From the NCBI GenBank assembly GCA_033816765.1, contig CM066287.1, positions 434,001-498,000 of the forward strand: 64,000 nt of DNA. The letters are read 5' to 3'. The translations under genes and the position numbers were made by a program. Below are positions 12,131-23,872 of the stretch, piece after piece. Positions within the stretch are counted from its first letter, which is position 1; each line of letters begins with the position of its first letter. Source of the DNA: Nothopassalora personata (Eukaryota; Ascomycota; Dothideomycetes; Mycosphaerellales; Mycosphaerellaceae). The notes under the pieces are model-generated. The model did not search any database. It was given only the letters and a program-made list of their open reading frames with translations, and was not told the DNA's origin.

Positions 12131-12875
12131 TTCTAGTCCTTAGATCTTACTTGTTTCTTATAGTTACTTATCTTCCCTTAACTTACTTTCTAGTTACGCG
12201 GTATACTCGTCTTTAGATTTATTAGGTTACTAGTACTAACGCTTACTTGTCTCATGAATGGCGTTTACGTTATTCGACCATCTAGCCCGCTCGATTAATG
12301 CTAACATAGCTATCTATTCCCTCGCTAGTTTCGTAGTATACGTTAGTATAGTACGACGGATGCGAGTTACGGTTATTAACGTCATTATTACGGTCTCTAT
12401 TAGAAGGATCCTTTCGATCTTTACAAACTGTCGCTAATAGGCCCTAGGATTGCCTAACATCTTATATGTTAAGCTAAATGGTAGGGTAAGCTACTATGCT
12501 GCTATAAGACTACCTTAGCTTATAGCGACTAACTGCGCTACCTATGTTACCCGGGCTTACTACTTTAGAACCTAAGGACAGGTTCGTAATAGGGGAGGAT
12601 ATATTAACGACTAATAGGTTATATTAACCTTAGGTTTAGAGGGGGGGGTCCCTTAGGTCTAACTTGCCCTAATTTCATTTAGGTTTAATTAGACATTTAG
12701 GTAAGCTAGTAGGACCTAGTATAGCTATTAAGATATATAATACGTAGCTAAGCATTATAAGCGTAGCATTAAGGCAACAATTCAATTTATACCTCTGGAG
12801 TAGAGGGTATAAGGGTTTAGGGTCCGCTAATCCTCTTGTTTTATCTAGCTACTACGCTACTCGTTACGTAACCTA
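12131..12875. other. right part of the TIR element, no gene seen
   Basis: RIP-like AT-rich sequence between the end of the decayed ORF and the right terminal inverted repeat. It includes a G8 run near 12643-12650. No coherent reading frame was found on either strand. Confidence 0.4.
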
Positions 12876-13039
12876 ATTTCCCGGTCCCGGGACCGGCAAA
12901 TACCCCTGCTTAGGTAAGCACCGCTCCATACTACTACAACTCGGACAGGCCTACATAGGGTAGTTAGTAGACGTTAGTAATTACCGGAACTATAGGAAGA
13001 AAGTTAAGAAACTACCGGGCTAGATACTATCGAGGAAGA

Positions 13040-16000
13040 TTAGGATCCGGAAGAATTAAGCGAAGAAGATTCCTCTAAAGGAGAAGAGAGCGATACTAAC
13101 AACGATAATAAACAACTAACCTTTACGATTAATGCACCTAAGAAATTATATAATATAATCGTATACCTATAAAGAAGGTACGAGGAATTCCTACCTAAGA
13201 TAGGCAGACGAAGAATGCTATACTCTATTAAGTTCGATAAGATACTCGACACCCTACGAGGTATAGCCTAGGGATACCTACTTATAGAAACGACCGAGAA
13301 TCTAGTAACCGCTATTATAGAACGACTACCGATAGGAAGCCGAAAAATAGATACGGGATACCTTATACCGTTAGGAATATTCGTACTAAACGAATTGCGA
13401 AACATAGTATAGTACGTACGCGTACTCTACTTAGGAACGTAGATGATCTAGGAACGCTAACGAATATAGGTATAGACATAGAAAGGCTTGCGCTAGGTTT
13501 AAGCGGAGGCCTCGAGACACGAAGTACGACGTTCTATATACAAATAGGGAAAAGGATTAACTCCCTAGGAATAAGCGACCGAAGGGAGTTATACGATATA
13601 GAAAAGGCTTAAGCATTACTAACGACAACAGTGTTTCGAACTAAGATTATCGTTAACGGGTATAAGATAGACGCTATAATAGATTCCGGAGTAAGCGGGA
13701 ACTTTACCTCCGAATTATTAATTATAAGACATAGGATCGCTACCTATAAGAAGAAAGAGGGTTATAAATTAATCGCGGTAGACGGATTATCCTTACCTAG
13801 TATAGAGCGTAAGACAATACCGCTACTACTTGCTATCTAACGGCACTATAAGGAGATTATCTTAGATATTACTGATATAGCTAGTTATAATATCGTACTA
13901 GGTATGCCTTAGTTAAGAAAGTATAATCTAGTAATTAACTAGAGAAGAGGAGTACTTATATTTAGGGAATGCGATTGCGTTATCGACATTTAGCCTACGT
14001 AGTAGTAGCGTTTACTAGTAGATAAGGTAAGGAAACAGCTAAACGAGATATAGCTTACGCCGACTAGAAGGATAGAAGAACTACCTTCGACCGGGATAGA
14101 CACTAGCGTAGGGCCGCCGGGTTACGAAGTTACTAGTAGTAATAGAAGTAACGTACTATCGAAGGATACTAACATCTTAGAGTTAAGTATTCCTAAGGAG
14201 TATCGTAAGTAGTCGCGACTCTTTAAAGAGGAGAGAGATAAAGACGCCCTTCCTAAGTACCGCCTATAGGATTATAAGATTAACATTTAGCTAGGGAAAG
14301 AGCCTCTATAGGAATCCCTATATTAAATGTCTAAGAAAGAGCTATAGACCCTACGAGAATAGCTAAAGGAGAAGCTAGCTAAAGGATAGATAAGAAGATC
14401 TACCTTAATATAGGAACTATATACATGTTCGTTCTAAAAGTAAATAGGAAGTTACGACTCGTATAAGACTATAGGAAGTTAAACGAGATTACGATTAAAA
14501 ACCGATACCCGCTAACTAATATCGAAGGAGCGTAAGATAGATTAACCAGATTAGACTAGTACACGAAGATTAACCTACGAGATGCCTTCTACGCTATATA
14601 AATAGTAGAAGGAGAGGAATAGAAAACCGCTTTTAGGACGAGATACGGACTTTACGAATTCTTAGTTATACTAATAGGATTAACTAACGTACCCGCATCC
14701 TATTAGGACCTTATTAACGAGACACTTAGAGGCCTACTCGATATATGCGTTATTACTTATATAGACGACATATTAGTCTATACGAAAGGATCCCTTTAGA
14801 ATTATATAAAACAAGTCTAGAACGTATTCGAGCGACTTACGCGTTTAGGATTTAAGACAGTACCCGAGAAATGCGAATTCTATAAGAAAGAAGTTAAATT
14901 CTTAGGCTTTATTATTAGTACTATAGGGATAACGATCGACCCTACGAAAACACAGTTAATTAGAGAATAGCTAGAACTAAAAACAGTTAAGGACGTATAA
15001 TTATTCCTTAGACTAGCGAACTATAACCGGAAATTCATTAAGGACTACGTAAAGACAGTAGCACTAACAATAATGCTTACGAGAAAAGACGTTACCTAGA
15101 AATAGGGAAAGGAACAGATTAAAGCGTTTAAGAAACTTAAAGAATAATGCGCTTTAGCCCCTACGCTTCGACTATTCGATAGTAGTAAGGAAGTCTATAT
15201 CGAGACCGATGCGTCTAATATAGTAATAGGCGCGTACCTAATATAGATACACGATAGGTAGAGACACCTAGTAGCCTATTACTCCCGGAAAATAACTATA
15301 GCGGAATAGAACTACGACATCTATAATAAAGAGCTTCTAGCTATTATTACTACTATGTAACATTAGAGAGTATACGTTGAGGGCCTACCGAAGTTAACGA
15401 TTCTTTCTAACTATAAGAATCTTACGTACTTTACGACGACGAAAGAACTTACCCGAAGGCAAGCCCGCTAGTCGGAGCTACTAGGACAGTATAAGTTTAA
15501 AATTAAATATACTCTAGGAAGAGAGAATAGCCGCGCCGACGCGCTAAGCCGAAGAAGCGACTATATAGAAGGAAAAGAACTAGTATAACATAAAGTACTA
15601 AAGACGATCCCCGACGGAAGTCTTAGTACTAACATAAGAGAATTTAATAACATCGTACGGATATTAGGCGATAAGGATGAACAATTCCCTATATTATAAG
15701 GAAAATACTAAGTACTAAAGGATCGAGAAGAAGAATGCATACGATAACATTATAACGGACTAACTTATAGACACCCTAGAACTTTAAAGACAATAGACCT
15801 AATATAACGTAGCTTCTCATTCCTATAGATAAGACTTAAGGTGTTACGCTACATTAAATAATACGTATACTACTAACGAAACAAGGCTACGAGACATGCA
15901 AAATACGGTTACCTATAGTTTAGAACACTACCGACGAAACTATAGGACGAAGTTATAATAGACTTTATTACGAAACTCCTACCGTTAAGAGATTAAGTTA

Positions 16001-16960
16001 CGAAACAACTATACGACATAATACTAGTTATAGTTAATAGACTTACGAAATACGCATACTTCATTCCTATATTAGAGACATATAATGTAGAGTAGCTCGG
16101 ATACCTCGTACTAGATAGACTTATCCGATACTACGGATTCCCTTAAGCGTTTATAACGGATAGAGATAAGCTATTTACATTAAATTATTAGAAGACGCTT
16201 ATAGGGACGATCGGAATGAAACATAAGCTATTAATAGTATACTATCCGGAAATAGACGGACAAACCAAAAGGATAAATTAAACGCTAGAACAATACCTAC
16301 GATACTACATTAATTATACATAAGACAACTAGGTCTCATTACTTCCAATAGCGTAGATTGCACTAAACAACTATAAATTAGAGACAACTTTAACGACACC
16401 ATTTTATGCGAACTTTAGTAAAGACCCTAACCTATTTAGAACACCTAGATCTTACCTATAAGCCGAAAGAGTAATCGTAACGACGGATACTCTTAAGGAA
16501 GTGCATAAAGAAACACGTAAGGCGATCGAAGATATATAATAAAAACTGTCTCGATAACGGTAGGACACGAGAAAAATAGCACCTCTACTAAAAGAGGGGG
16601 ATAAGGTCTATCTCCTTATAAAAAACTTAAGAATAAGGAGATAGACTAAGAAACTAGATTACGTTAAGGTCGGACCATTTTTTATCGATAAAGTTATAGG
16701 ACTAGTTAACTACCGCCTACGACTACTACCCGACGCTAAAATCTACCTAGTCTTCTATATCTCTAAGCTAGAACTAGCGGACGCCGAAACACCTTACTAG
16801 GAGAGCTTCTATTTTAAGCCGGAAGCAGAAAACGAATTCGAAGTTAAAAGAATCCTAGATAAGAAAGGTTAGCGATACCTTATTAAATAGAAAGGATACG
16901 ACGAATTAGAAAAGACCTAGGAACTAAAAGAACACCTACGAAACTGCTAGTAAAAGATTA
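13040..16960 (+). pseudogene. gypsy pol with C-terminal chromodomain, RIP-decayed
   Basis: Domains in order: retropepsin in an intact stretch (13631-13840) with the active site IIDSGVSGNF; RT with YIDDILVYT (about 14758-14784); RNase H with IETDASN (about 15199-15219) and ELLAIITTM; integrase with VIIDFITKLLPL and ITDRDKLF; and a chromodomain-like tail (about 16835-16950) reading FEVKRILDKKG.RYLIK.KGYDELEK. Every in-frame stop falls where related proteins have Trp or Gln, as C-to-T/G-to-A mutation of TGG and CAR predicts. The protein would have driven reverse transcription and chromatin-targeted integration. It is dead here, but its alignment to 23010-24616 and to the inverted copy at 39055-48772 is clear. 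Confidence 0.85.
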
Positions 16961-17022
16961 GATAATACTAAAAATAGGTCCACTAATACGACTAACGATA
17001 ATCGATCTCTCGGCTAACGAGC

Positions 17023-17095
17023 GACTAGGATAGGAATCGAACCTACGACCTTAAGAGTATAGATAGCTTACGCTCTACTACTAAGCTACCTAGCC
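17023..17095 (-). tRNA. tRNA-like sequence antisense to gypsy A
   Basis: 73 nt on the minus strand. The 5' acceptor strand GGCTAGG pairs with CCTAGTC at the 3' end (7 of 7 counting one G-T). The D arm is GCTT...GAGC. The T arm GTAGG-TTCGATT-CCTAT contains a perfect pol III B box. The anticodon arm is irregular (a 4-bp stem with an 11-nt loop), so no isotype can be named; this is probably a tRNA-derived or decayed gene. Equivalent 124-nt sequences lie at the same place in the other gypsy copies (40133-40256 and 58292-58415). Confidence 0.5.
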
Positions 17096-17164
17096 GATTA
17101 ATAGGAATAGGGACATAACTTATAAAATAAATACCCTAATAAGTCTCTACCCCTAGGGACTCGC

Positions 17165-17690
17165 CCTAGGGCTCCGCTCTAGAAAGCGCCGCCTAGTCGT
17201 TTACGGGCATCTCTAGGATATCCGAAAAAGAAATAAGCGAAGGCGACACCTCTACCCCCGACGCCTACTTAAGAGACGCTAGCTCCTCGCGCGCCTCTTC
17301 CTCCTTAAGCTCCTCTAATTCCTTAGCGACGGCGTCGTTACTACGACGCTTAGCTAAGCGTAGCTATTTCCGAAGACGGATCTTACGCATCTTTAGCCGT
17401 ACCTCCTCCTCTTTAATCCTTTTAAGCTCTAGCTTAAGTTTATCGCGCGAATTGCGAAGACGTTCCTACTCCGGACGAGAAAGATATACGTCGCAATCCT
17501 TATAGCCTTTTCGAATATAGGCCGAATACTTCCTAGACCGAGAACCTACGATACACTTTACTACGGCGCCCGAGGATTAAGACTTCTAATAATTCGTATA
17601 TAGAGCTATTTTAATACTAGAGGTTTTAGTATCTAGAGTAAGTCGTTAACGGCGTTTATAGGAGGAAGAAGATATAGTTAACTACTACTA
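17165..17690 (-). pseudogene. antisense Cys-rich coiled-coil ORF of gypsy A, decayed
   Basis: On the minus strand, opposite to pol, a frame with few stops aligns along its length with the intact 205-residue protein at 44872-45489. Shared features are CIVGSRSRK followed by spaced Cys (some now Tyr) and CDV, a charged helical block with KLKLELKRIKEEE, the run LRLAKRRSNDA, and a C-terminal ILEMP...W-like motif (W now a stop). It sits between the tRNA-like sequence and the 3' LTR and would be transcribed from the LTR side. The conserved Cys spacing suggests metal binding; function unknown. Confidence 0.65.
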
Positions 17691-17763
17691 TAAGAAATAA
17701 TAACGGCTTATAGAGCTTCGGGACGAAGCTAGGCTAAAAAGGGGATAGATCCCCCTCTTTTAG

Positions 17764-18218
17764 TATTACGGAACGATTCCTATAGACCCTAGAATCGTAA
17801 TAATAAAATAAGTACGTAACTTATCCTACCTAAGCGCTTAGACTTAGGGCGATTAGACTACTTATGTATAGACTTAGGGCGATTAGACTACTTATGCATA
17901 GACTTAGGGCGATTAGACTACTTATGCTTAGACTAATTAGACTACTTATGCTTAGACTAATTACCGAGATCTATAAATCTCCTTTGTATTTAGGGACGCT
18001 AAGAACCCCTTATAGTTTTAATGCGTTTAACTTACTGTTCAATATTACTATTTAGAATATACTATAACCTAACCTCTACCTTACTACTACTTAGTCTTTA
18101 TAAGATAAGACAGCTATTGCTTTATTACTCTCTCTTAACTTCCTATCAGCCCGAGAATAAACCCGATTAAGCTTATCTTCTTAACTTATAATATTATTAG
18201 GTTATATTAAACCTAACA
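17764..18218 (+). repeat. 3' LTR of gypsy A
   Basis: 455 bp, TATTACGG...CCTAACA. It is preceded by a purine-rich tract (AAAAAGGGGATAG) and by the GCTTCGGGACGAAGC inverted repeat found before every 3' LTR of this family. U3 holds tandem copies of a roughly 29-bp unit containing CTTAGGGCGATTAGACTACT (about 17840-17960). Confidence 0.85.
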
Positions 18219-20114
18219 TAAATAAGCTAAGGAGGGCGACCTAGAGAGGAGACTAACGGCAATACGAAGTAGATTATAAATAAGAGGGTTACTAGAGGGA
18301 TTAAGAAGTTAGATATAGGCTATATTTACGCTAAGTATATAACGCTATTACGTTATAAGTGCGTATAACCGTTAAGTAAGCTTTACTACGAGTTGTAGGC
18401 CTTATCTTATTCTTAAAAGTCCTCTAGTTCTCTCTAATTGTAAAGGTAGGGTATCCTTAGTCCCTAATAAAATAAATCATACGTGTTTATTTTAGAAGTA
18501 AAGTAAGAATAGTACCTCCTAGCTATTAAGGCGAGGGCATACCTATTTACTAATTTCCTAGATTAGGGTAATTTATAAACCGCTAGTACTATTAAGGACT
18601 TAGAACATTAGTTAAACCGTCTACGGCTATCTCCTATATCCCTATCTAGCTAATTTTAAGGTGTCCTACTTAGTACTATTCCCTAAGCTAGTATTATTAG
18701 ACGTCTATATACCTTATTTTAGTATCGACTCTACTATTTAGAGCTTTAACAATTATTATAGTCTACTAGTTATTATAGTATAGTAGTATCCGATTTTCTA
18801 ATTTAAGGGTAACGGTACTAAAGAGTCTTTCCTATTATAGGACCTCTAAGGCGGCGTAACTAAGGGCATATAGCTCTAATTTAGTACTTGATTTCGTAAC
18901 TACTCCCTACTTAACCGCTCTCTAGTCGATAATCTCCTTAAAAAGAAAGAAGACGAAGGCCTTACTTAATCTACGAGTTTCCTTATTTTCCGTAAATAAG
19001 GCATCTAAGGCCCTATAGAATTCCGGTAGCGTTAAGTTCGACTTTTTAGGTAGGCTATAGTACTTAATCGAATACTCTATAGTATAGAGAAAGTATTAAA
19101 TTAGGTGTCTTACCGCCCTAAGAGCCTCCTTTATAGGTTAGTTAGATACTAAGAGAGAAAAGAGACTAAAAAGGATATATTAGGGCGCGTCTCTACTACT
19201 ATAAAGTTTACTAATCCTACTTAGGACCTATAAACTTTAATTCCTTCCGTAGTAGCCTATAGTTTATTCTTAGCCCGATATAGCCCGCTAGTAGGGGAGT
19301 TTTAATCCTCTTCTCCGGCCTTAAGATACTATAGCAATACCTAATTTTCTTAATATAGGCCTTCTAATTAAGCTTAAGGATCCGTTATCAGCGATCGAGA
19401 GTAATATGTATACCGTAGAACTATTTAATAGGTCCTATTACCTTTATCTCGTATTTATTAGTTAATCCTTAAACTAGCTCCTTAGCTCTTAATTTAGACT
19501 TTAAGGGCTAGGTAAAGTAGATATTATCTATATAGAAGAAAACTAGGACTATAAATCTCCTATTAATAAATAGACAGTCCGTAACTTTAGATAGGCTAAG
19601 GTTATTAGGGGTGTCTTTAAGCTCTAAATACTATAGTAGAGGGGACTCCTTAAATCCGTAAAGGGCCTTATAGCACCTTAGGAGCTTTCCTTCCCTCTTA
19701 AATCCTTTAGAGGCGTATATATACACTAGCGATAGTATAGGGGCATTAAGAAAGGCGTTTAGGGTATCTATATATAGCGTCTTAAGGTTAAAGTAAGCTA
19801 CTAGGGCTATTATATACCTAAAGAGTCTTACGTAGAGGGTTACTACGTAGGTTTCCCCTATAGTGTCCTTTTTATTACCTTAAGCGTATACCTAAGCCTT
19901 ATATTTTAGGAGTTCCGCGGTTTAGTTAAGCTTACATTTCTATACTTAGGTTATCGATATTATCGGGTACCCTACTACTTTAGCCTTATTATACTAAGAT
20001 AGGGTGTTTATCGTAAATTACTTATTAAATTCTTCGACGCTTACTACCCTAAATACTTTCCTATAGGGGTGTATATTAGAATCCTTCTATCGCTTTAGTT
20101 TAGGGGGTAGTATA
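18219..20114 (-). mobile_element. second Ty1/copia family, RT-RNase H fragment, decayed
   Basis: Read on the minus strand: KTLYIDTLNAFLNAPI (DVKTAFLNG-type motif, about 19760), YKALYGFKESPLL, VFFYIDNIYF (YVDDI box, about 19520), and an RNase H end with SSTKLELYALSYAALEVL (about 18840-18880). Gag and integrase are missing and no LTR was seen. The sequence differs from the copia element at 1-5108. Stops at Trp/Gln positions show RIP. It is wedged between the 3' LTR of gypsy A and an inverted gypsy LTR. Confidence 0.75.
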
Positions 20115-21112
20115 TATTAGGTTTAGTATAACCTAATAATATTATAAGTTAAGAAGATAAGCTTAATTGGGTTTATTCTCGGGCTAATAGGAAGTCGAGG
20201 GAGAGTAATAAAGTAGTAGTTATCTTAGTCTTATAAAGACTTAAGAAACAATATAGTAGAGGTTAGGTTACGGTATATTCTAAATAGTAATATTAAATAG
20301 TAAGTTAAACGCCTCGAAACTATAGGGGATTCTTAGCGTTCCTAAATATAAAGGAGATAGTATTACTATACTTATAGATTACTAAGTTACTAGTAAGCGA
20401 GTAATCGTAGATTACTAAGTCGCTAGTAAGCGAGTAATCGCGTATAGCGTACGTAACTATCCGCGTCTGATAGTTAGCTATAGTTATATAGTCTAGACTA
20501 AACCGTAATCCTATCCCCCTTCTAGTCTAGCTTCGTCTCGAAGCTTATATAAGATAGTATATAGCCCTCTCTTCTCGCGCGGCTAACGATATCTTCTTCT
20601 TCTTCTAAAAATCGTCTTCGTCTTACGAAGGAAATTAACAAATACGGGCGTCTCGTCGACTTTGCTTATAACTATTATTTCTTAAACGGCCTTTCCTATA
20701 TCGCTATAGAGGGTAACTTTCGACTTCGGTATTCTAAGTGCGTCCGCTACGGTCGTAAATACGTAAATCTTTCCTAGGAGTCTCTTAATAGGACTCGCGA
20801 AGAATATCCGAAGAAGGTCAAAAAGGATAAGGAGGAACTTACTAAGGTCCTAGCGCGGTTAATACGGGATAAGGCGATACTTTATTAGGCGGAGGAGCGC
20901 GCGTAGAAGAAGGCGTAGTACCTCGAGGCTAAGATAGAGACTTCTAGAGAGATCTAGGATATTAATTATTCTACCGCGGACGCGACCGTTAGTGTATCTC
21001 CCGCGGTTTAGTCGTCTATTAATTTTATTAATAATACGATTAATTTCTCTTTCTTAGTATCGTAAGGGATATAAATTTATAAGTTTCCCCTTATCCTTAT
21101 TATTTAGCTAAG
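20115..21112 (-). mobile_element. 3' end fragment of an inverted chromodomain gypsy element
   Basis: A minus-strand 3' LTR (20115-20510, TATTAGG...CCGTAAT) is followed by the family's polypurine tract (complement TATCCCCCTTCTAG) and the antisense ORF region. It stops inside the start of the tRNA-like sequence, exactly where the plus-strand LTR of element B begins at 21113. Element B therefore inserted into, or recombined with, this copy. Confidence 0.75.
20590..21063 (+). pseudogene. antisense Cys-rich coiled-coil ORF, decayed copy
   Basis: The plus-strand frame begins in a Ser run and reads KNRLRLTKEINKYGRLVDF, then NYYFLNGLSYIAIEGNFRLRYSKCVRYGRKYVNLS. After one TAG it continues as a charged helix with RTREEYPKKVKKDKEELTK. 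It matches the better preserved copy at 39591-40073. Tyr replaces Cys at several conserved positions (TGC/TGT to TAC/TAT, the change RIP makes). Confidence 0.65.
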
Positions 21113-21538
21113 TGTTACGGTCCGGATTGAGCTACGACGACACGCCTAACTATTAGCTATAGAAATCACGTGCGCCGTACGAGATCACTCGCTTACTAGC
21201 GACTTAGTAATTCGAGATCACTCGCTTACTAGCGACTCGGTGATTTAAGATTACTCGCTTACTAGTAATTAAGTAATTAAGACTAAAGACTAGTAATGCC
21301 TCCTTTGTATTTAGGAACGCTAAAAACCCTTATGGTTTAGAAGCGTTTAACTCACTGTTCAATATTACTGTTTAGAATATACTATAACCTAACCTCTACC
21401 TTACTACTGCTTAGTCTTTATAAGATAAGATAGCTACTGCTTCATTACTCTCCCTTAACTTCCTATCGGCCCGAGAATAAACCCGATTAAGCTTATCTTC
21501 TTAACTTGTGATATTATTAGGTTATACTAAACCTAACA
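21113..21538 (+). repeat. 5' LTR of gypsy B
   Basis: 426 bp with TG...CA ends. U3 has three tandem copies of a roughly 33-bp unit, each an inverted repeat (GATTACT...AGTAATC type, about 21178-21280). Confidence 0.85.
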
Positions 21539-21562
21539 GCTTTAAACGCCCTCTACGATAGG

Positions 21563-21601
21563 TGTGACGGCCCATGGCCGCACTAAGCAGGTGCCCTTAC
21601 A
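21563..21601 (+). mobile_element. 39-bp micro solo-LTR-like insertion
   Basis: This GC-rich segment starts TGTGACGG, ends CCCTTACA and is flanked by the 5-bp direct repeat ATAGG (21558-21562 and 21602-21606). The homologous leader in the inverted copy (about 48285-48310) lacks it and has a single ATAGG. It keeps CpA while its surroundings do not, so it came later than the RIP. It may be the remnant of a very short LTR element or a deleted solo LTR. Confidence 0.6.
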
Positions 21602-21639
21602 ATAGGAGACCGATAGAGTAAACGGGGAACACCCGCCCC

Positions 21640-23070
21640 TAGTAAAGTAAGTAGAGCCCGACGACCTTAGACCGCGAACGATACTATTAATGCCTTAGCT
21701 ATTTATACAGGTAACGATACCCTTAAGGTTAGTAAGCTAGAATACTACTATAGCGACCGAGACAAGTTCAATACTTAGGTCTCTTAGATAGACATGTACT
21801 TCTTATTTAACTCTATGCCTAAGAACCTTAAACCTGTCTTTACTACTACCTTTTTAAGAGAACGAGCATAGCATTAGGTTAAACCATTCCTTAGGAAATA
21901 CCTAGATAGTAACGGAGAAGATAATGCCGACGGAATCTTTAGGTTATATAACTATCTTAAGCATACGATAAAGAGCGTCTTTAGTGTCTCTAATAAGATT
22001 ACTACTACCGTTCGTATTATTTAGCATTTAACCTAGAAGACATCTACTACCGAATATACTACTAAATTCTAGGAATACGCGTAACTTACCGATTGGGACG
22101 ACGAAGCACTTTAAGTTATATACTAAAGAGGACTAAAGGAGTATATTAAGGACGAGTTAATAAGGGACGGTCGGAAAATCCATAGCTTAGGCGACCTCGT
22201 TAGAGTTACAATTAATCTTAACGATAAGCTCTACGAGAGAGCTATAGAACGACGATACGACTCTAAGGTATCCGGAAAAGCTAGATATACACTAGGCTAC
22301 AATAACCGTAATAGAGGCTTCTACGACAACTATAATAATAAGCCCAGGGGACAAACTATACTACGGACTATAGCTAATAGAACTCGACGTTACCGAGAAA
22401 GGTCGTAAGATTAGGAACAGTAACGGGAATAGAGCATCCCGGAGTTCGAAAGAAACACGAACTTACTACGGATGTAGTAAACCTAGCTACCTAGTAAGGG
22501 ACTACCGCGGTAAGAATATAGTACGCCGCGAACAGTTTAACATAATGCAACCCCGAACTAGTAAATCTAAGAGTAGCGTTAGATCTTAAGGAGATACCGA
22601 CTATACTCGGAGAGTAGGGGAGAGAGCTAGTAATAGAAGCACGACGCCTCTCCTAGACCCCTTAGAAGGACGAGGAGGATACTATAGGCAGTAAATAGTA
22701 GTTATTCCATTTAATGCGAAGAACTAACTACGACAGTTTAACATAATAATACGAAGAGTCGACTACGAGATCGAATCCGAGTCTTGAAATAGTTATAGAA
22801 GCCTTCATTAGCGATTCTATTACTAAGACTCGTGTTAAGTTTACTACGCCGCGAAATCGGGCGTAGGGTATTAGCCTTAGTAACCGAGAGGAACCCTAGG
22901 AGCGACGTATAGGCAAAACGCTACGCTCCGAGAAGTAGACATCGACGAATCCTACTTTTATAACGATAGAAGCGATAAGGAAAACTAGGACCTAGGATAG
23001 AACGGATTATAGTTACCGGAACCATAGAAAGAAAGTTAAGAAACTACCGGGCTAGATACTATCGAAGAAG
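21640..23070 (+). pseudogene. gag region of gypsy B, decayed
   Basis: Decayed capsid region downstream of the 5' LTR. Readable pieces include NTQVSQIDMYFLFNSMP-like and FLRERA.H.VKPFLRKYLD-like stretches (stops read as Trp/Gln), typical of the retrotransposon gag capsid fold. The RIP load prevents an exact start or stop. The end is set where the homologous conserved block begins in copy A. Confidence 0.55.
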
Positions 23071-23662
23071 ATTAGGATCCGGAAGAATTAAGCGAAGAAG
23101 ATTCCTCCGAAGGAGAAGAGAGCGACACTAACGACGATAACGAATAACTAACCTTTACGATTAATGCACCTAACAAATTATATAACATAATCGTACACCT
23201 ATAAAGAAGGTACGAGGAATTCCTACCTAAGATAGGCGGACGAAGGATGCTATACTCTATTAAGTTTAATAAGATACTCGACACCCTACGAGGCATAACC
23301 TAGGGATACCCACTTATAGAAATAACCGAGAATCTAGTAACCGCTATTATAGAACGACCGCCGATAGGGAGCCGGATAATAGGAACCGGATATCTTACAC
23401 CGTTAGGAACATTTATATCGAATAAATTACGTAACGTAGTGTAATACCTACGCGCACTCTACTTAGAAACGTAGAAGATCTAGGAACGCTACCGAATATA
23501 GGTACGGATATAGAAAGGCTCGCGCTAGGTTTAAGCGGAGGCCTCGAGACACGAAGTATAACGTTCTATATACGAATAGGGAAAAGGATCAACTCCCTAG
23601 GAATAAGCGACCGAAGGGAGTTATGTAACATAGAAAAGGCTTAAGCATTACTAACGACAATA

Positions 23663-23872
23663 GTGTTTCGAACTAAGATTATCGTTAACGGGTATAAGAT
23701 AGATGCTATAATAGATTCCGGAGCGAGCGGGAACTTTACCTCCGAATCATTTATTATAAGACATAGGATCGCTACCTATAAGAAGAAAGAGGGTTATAAA
23801 TTGATCGCGGTAGACGGATTATCCTTACCTAGTATAGAGCGCGAGACGATACCGCTACTACTTACTATCTAA
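23663..23872 (+). pseudogene. gypsy B retropepsin segment (intact stretch)
   Basis: Open for 69 codons, with the aspartic protease active site AIIDSGASGNF around residues 16-26 and a second strand pair GYKLIAVDGLSL. The same stretch is open in copies A (13631-13840) and C (45932-46141, minus). It is part of a dead polyprotein, not a separate gene. Confidence 0.8.

Larger units (their letters stand above)
8011..12901. mobile_element. unrecognised element with palindromic terminal inverted repeats
   Basis: The left end (8011-8036) is a perfect 26-bp palindrome with core CCGGTCCCGGGACCGG. The same core recurs at 12881-12896, and 12876-12901 is the same palindrome with one mismatched pair. Beyond the palindromes the inner flanks also match in inverted orientation: TTACGTAA at 8041-8048 and on the opposite strand just inside the right palindrome, with GTAGT-type sequence further in. 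The terminal inverted repeat is therefore about 45 bp. Without the solo LTR it hosts, the element is about 4.4 kb. No clear target duplication was found; at most a shared AC outside both ends. It is RIP-mutated. This structure suits a DNA transposon, but no transposase family could be named. Confidence 0.5.
12985..18218 (+). mobile_element. chromodomain Ty3/gypsy retrotransposon A, 5'-truncated
   Basis: From about 12985 the sequence matches the gag/protease junction of the related copy at 23010 onward. It runs through a complete pol to a 3' LTR at 17764-18218 (TATTACGG...CCTAACA, first G mutated). Order: end of gag, protease, RT, RNase H, integrase, chromodomain, antisense tRNA-like sequence, antisense Cys-rich ORF, polypurine tract, LTR. 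The 5' LTR and most of gag are missing. RIP is severe: CpA is nearly absent and CpG kept. Confidence 0.85.

Noticed and set aside
23072..23296. Antisense frame of about 70-74 codons opposite the gag-protease junction in three gypsy copies (13040-13252, 23072-23296, 46508-46732)
   Set aside because: It recurs because the sense sequence is a conserved acidic linker (Glu/Ser codons read as Ser/Leu in reverse). No start context or motif.
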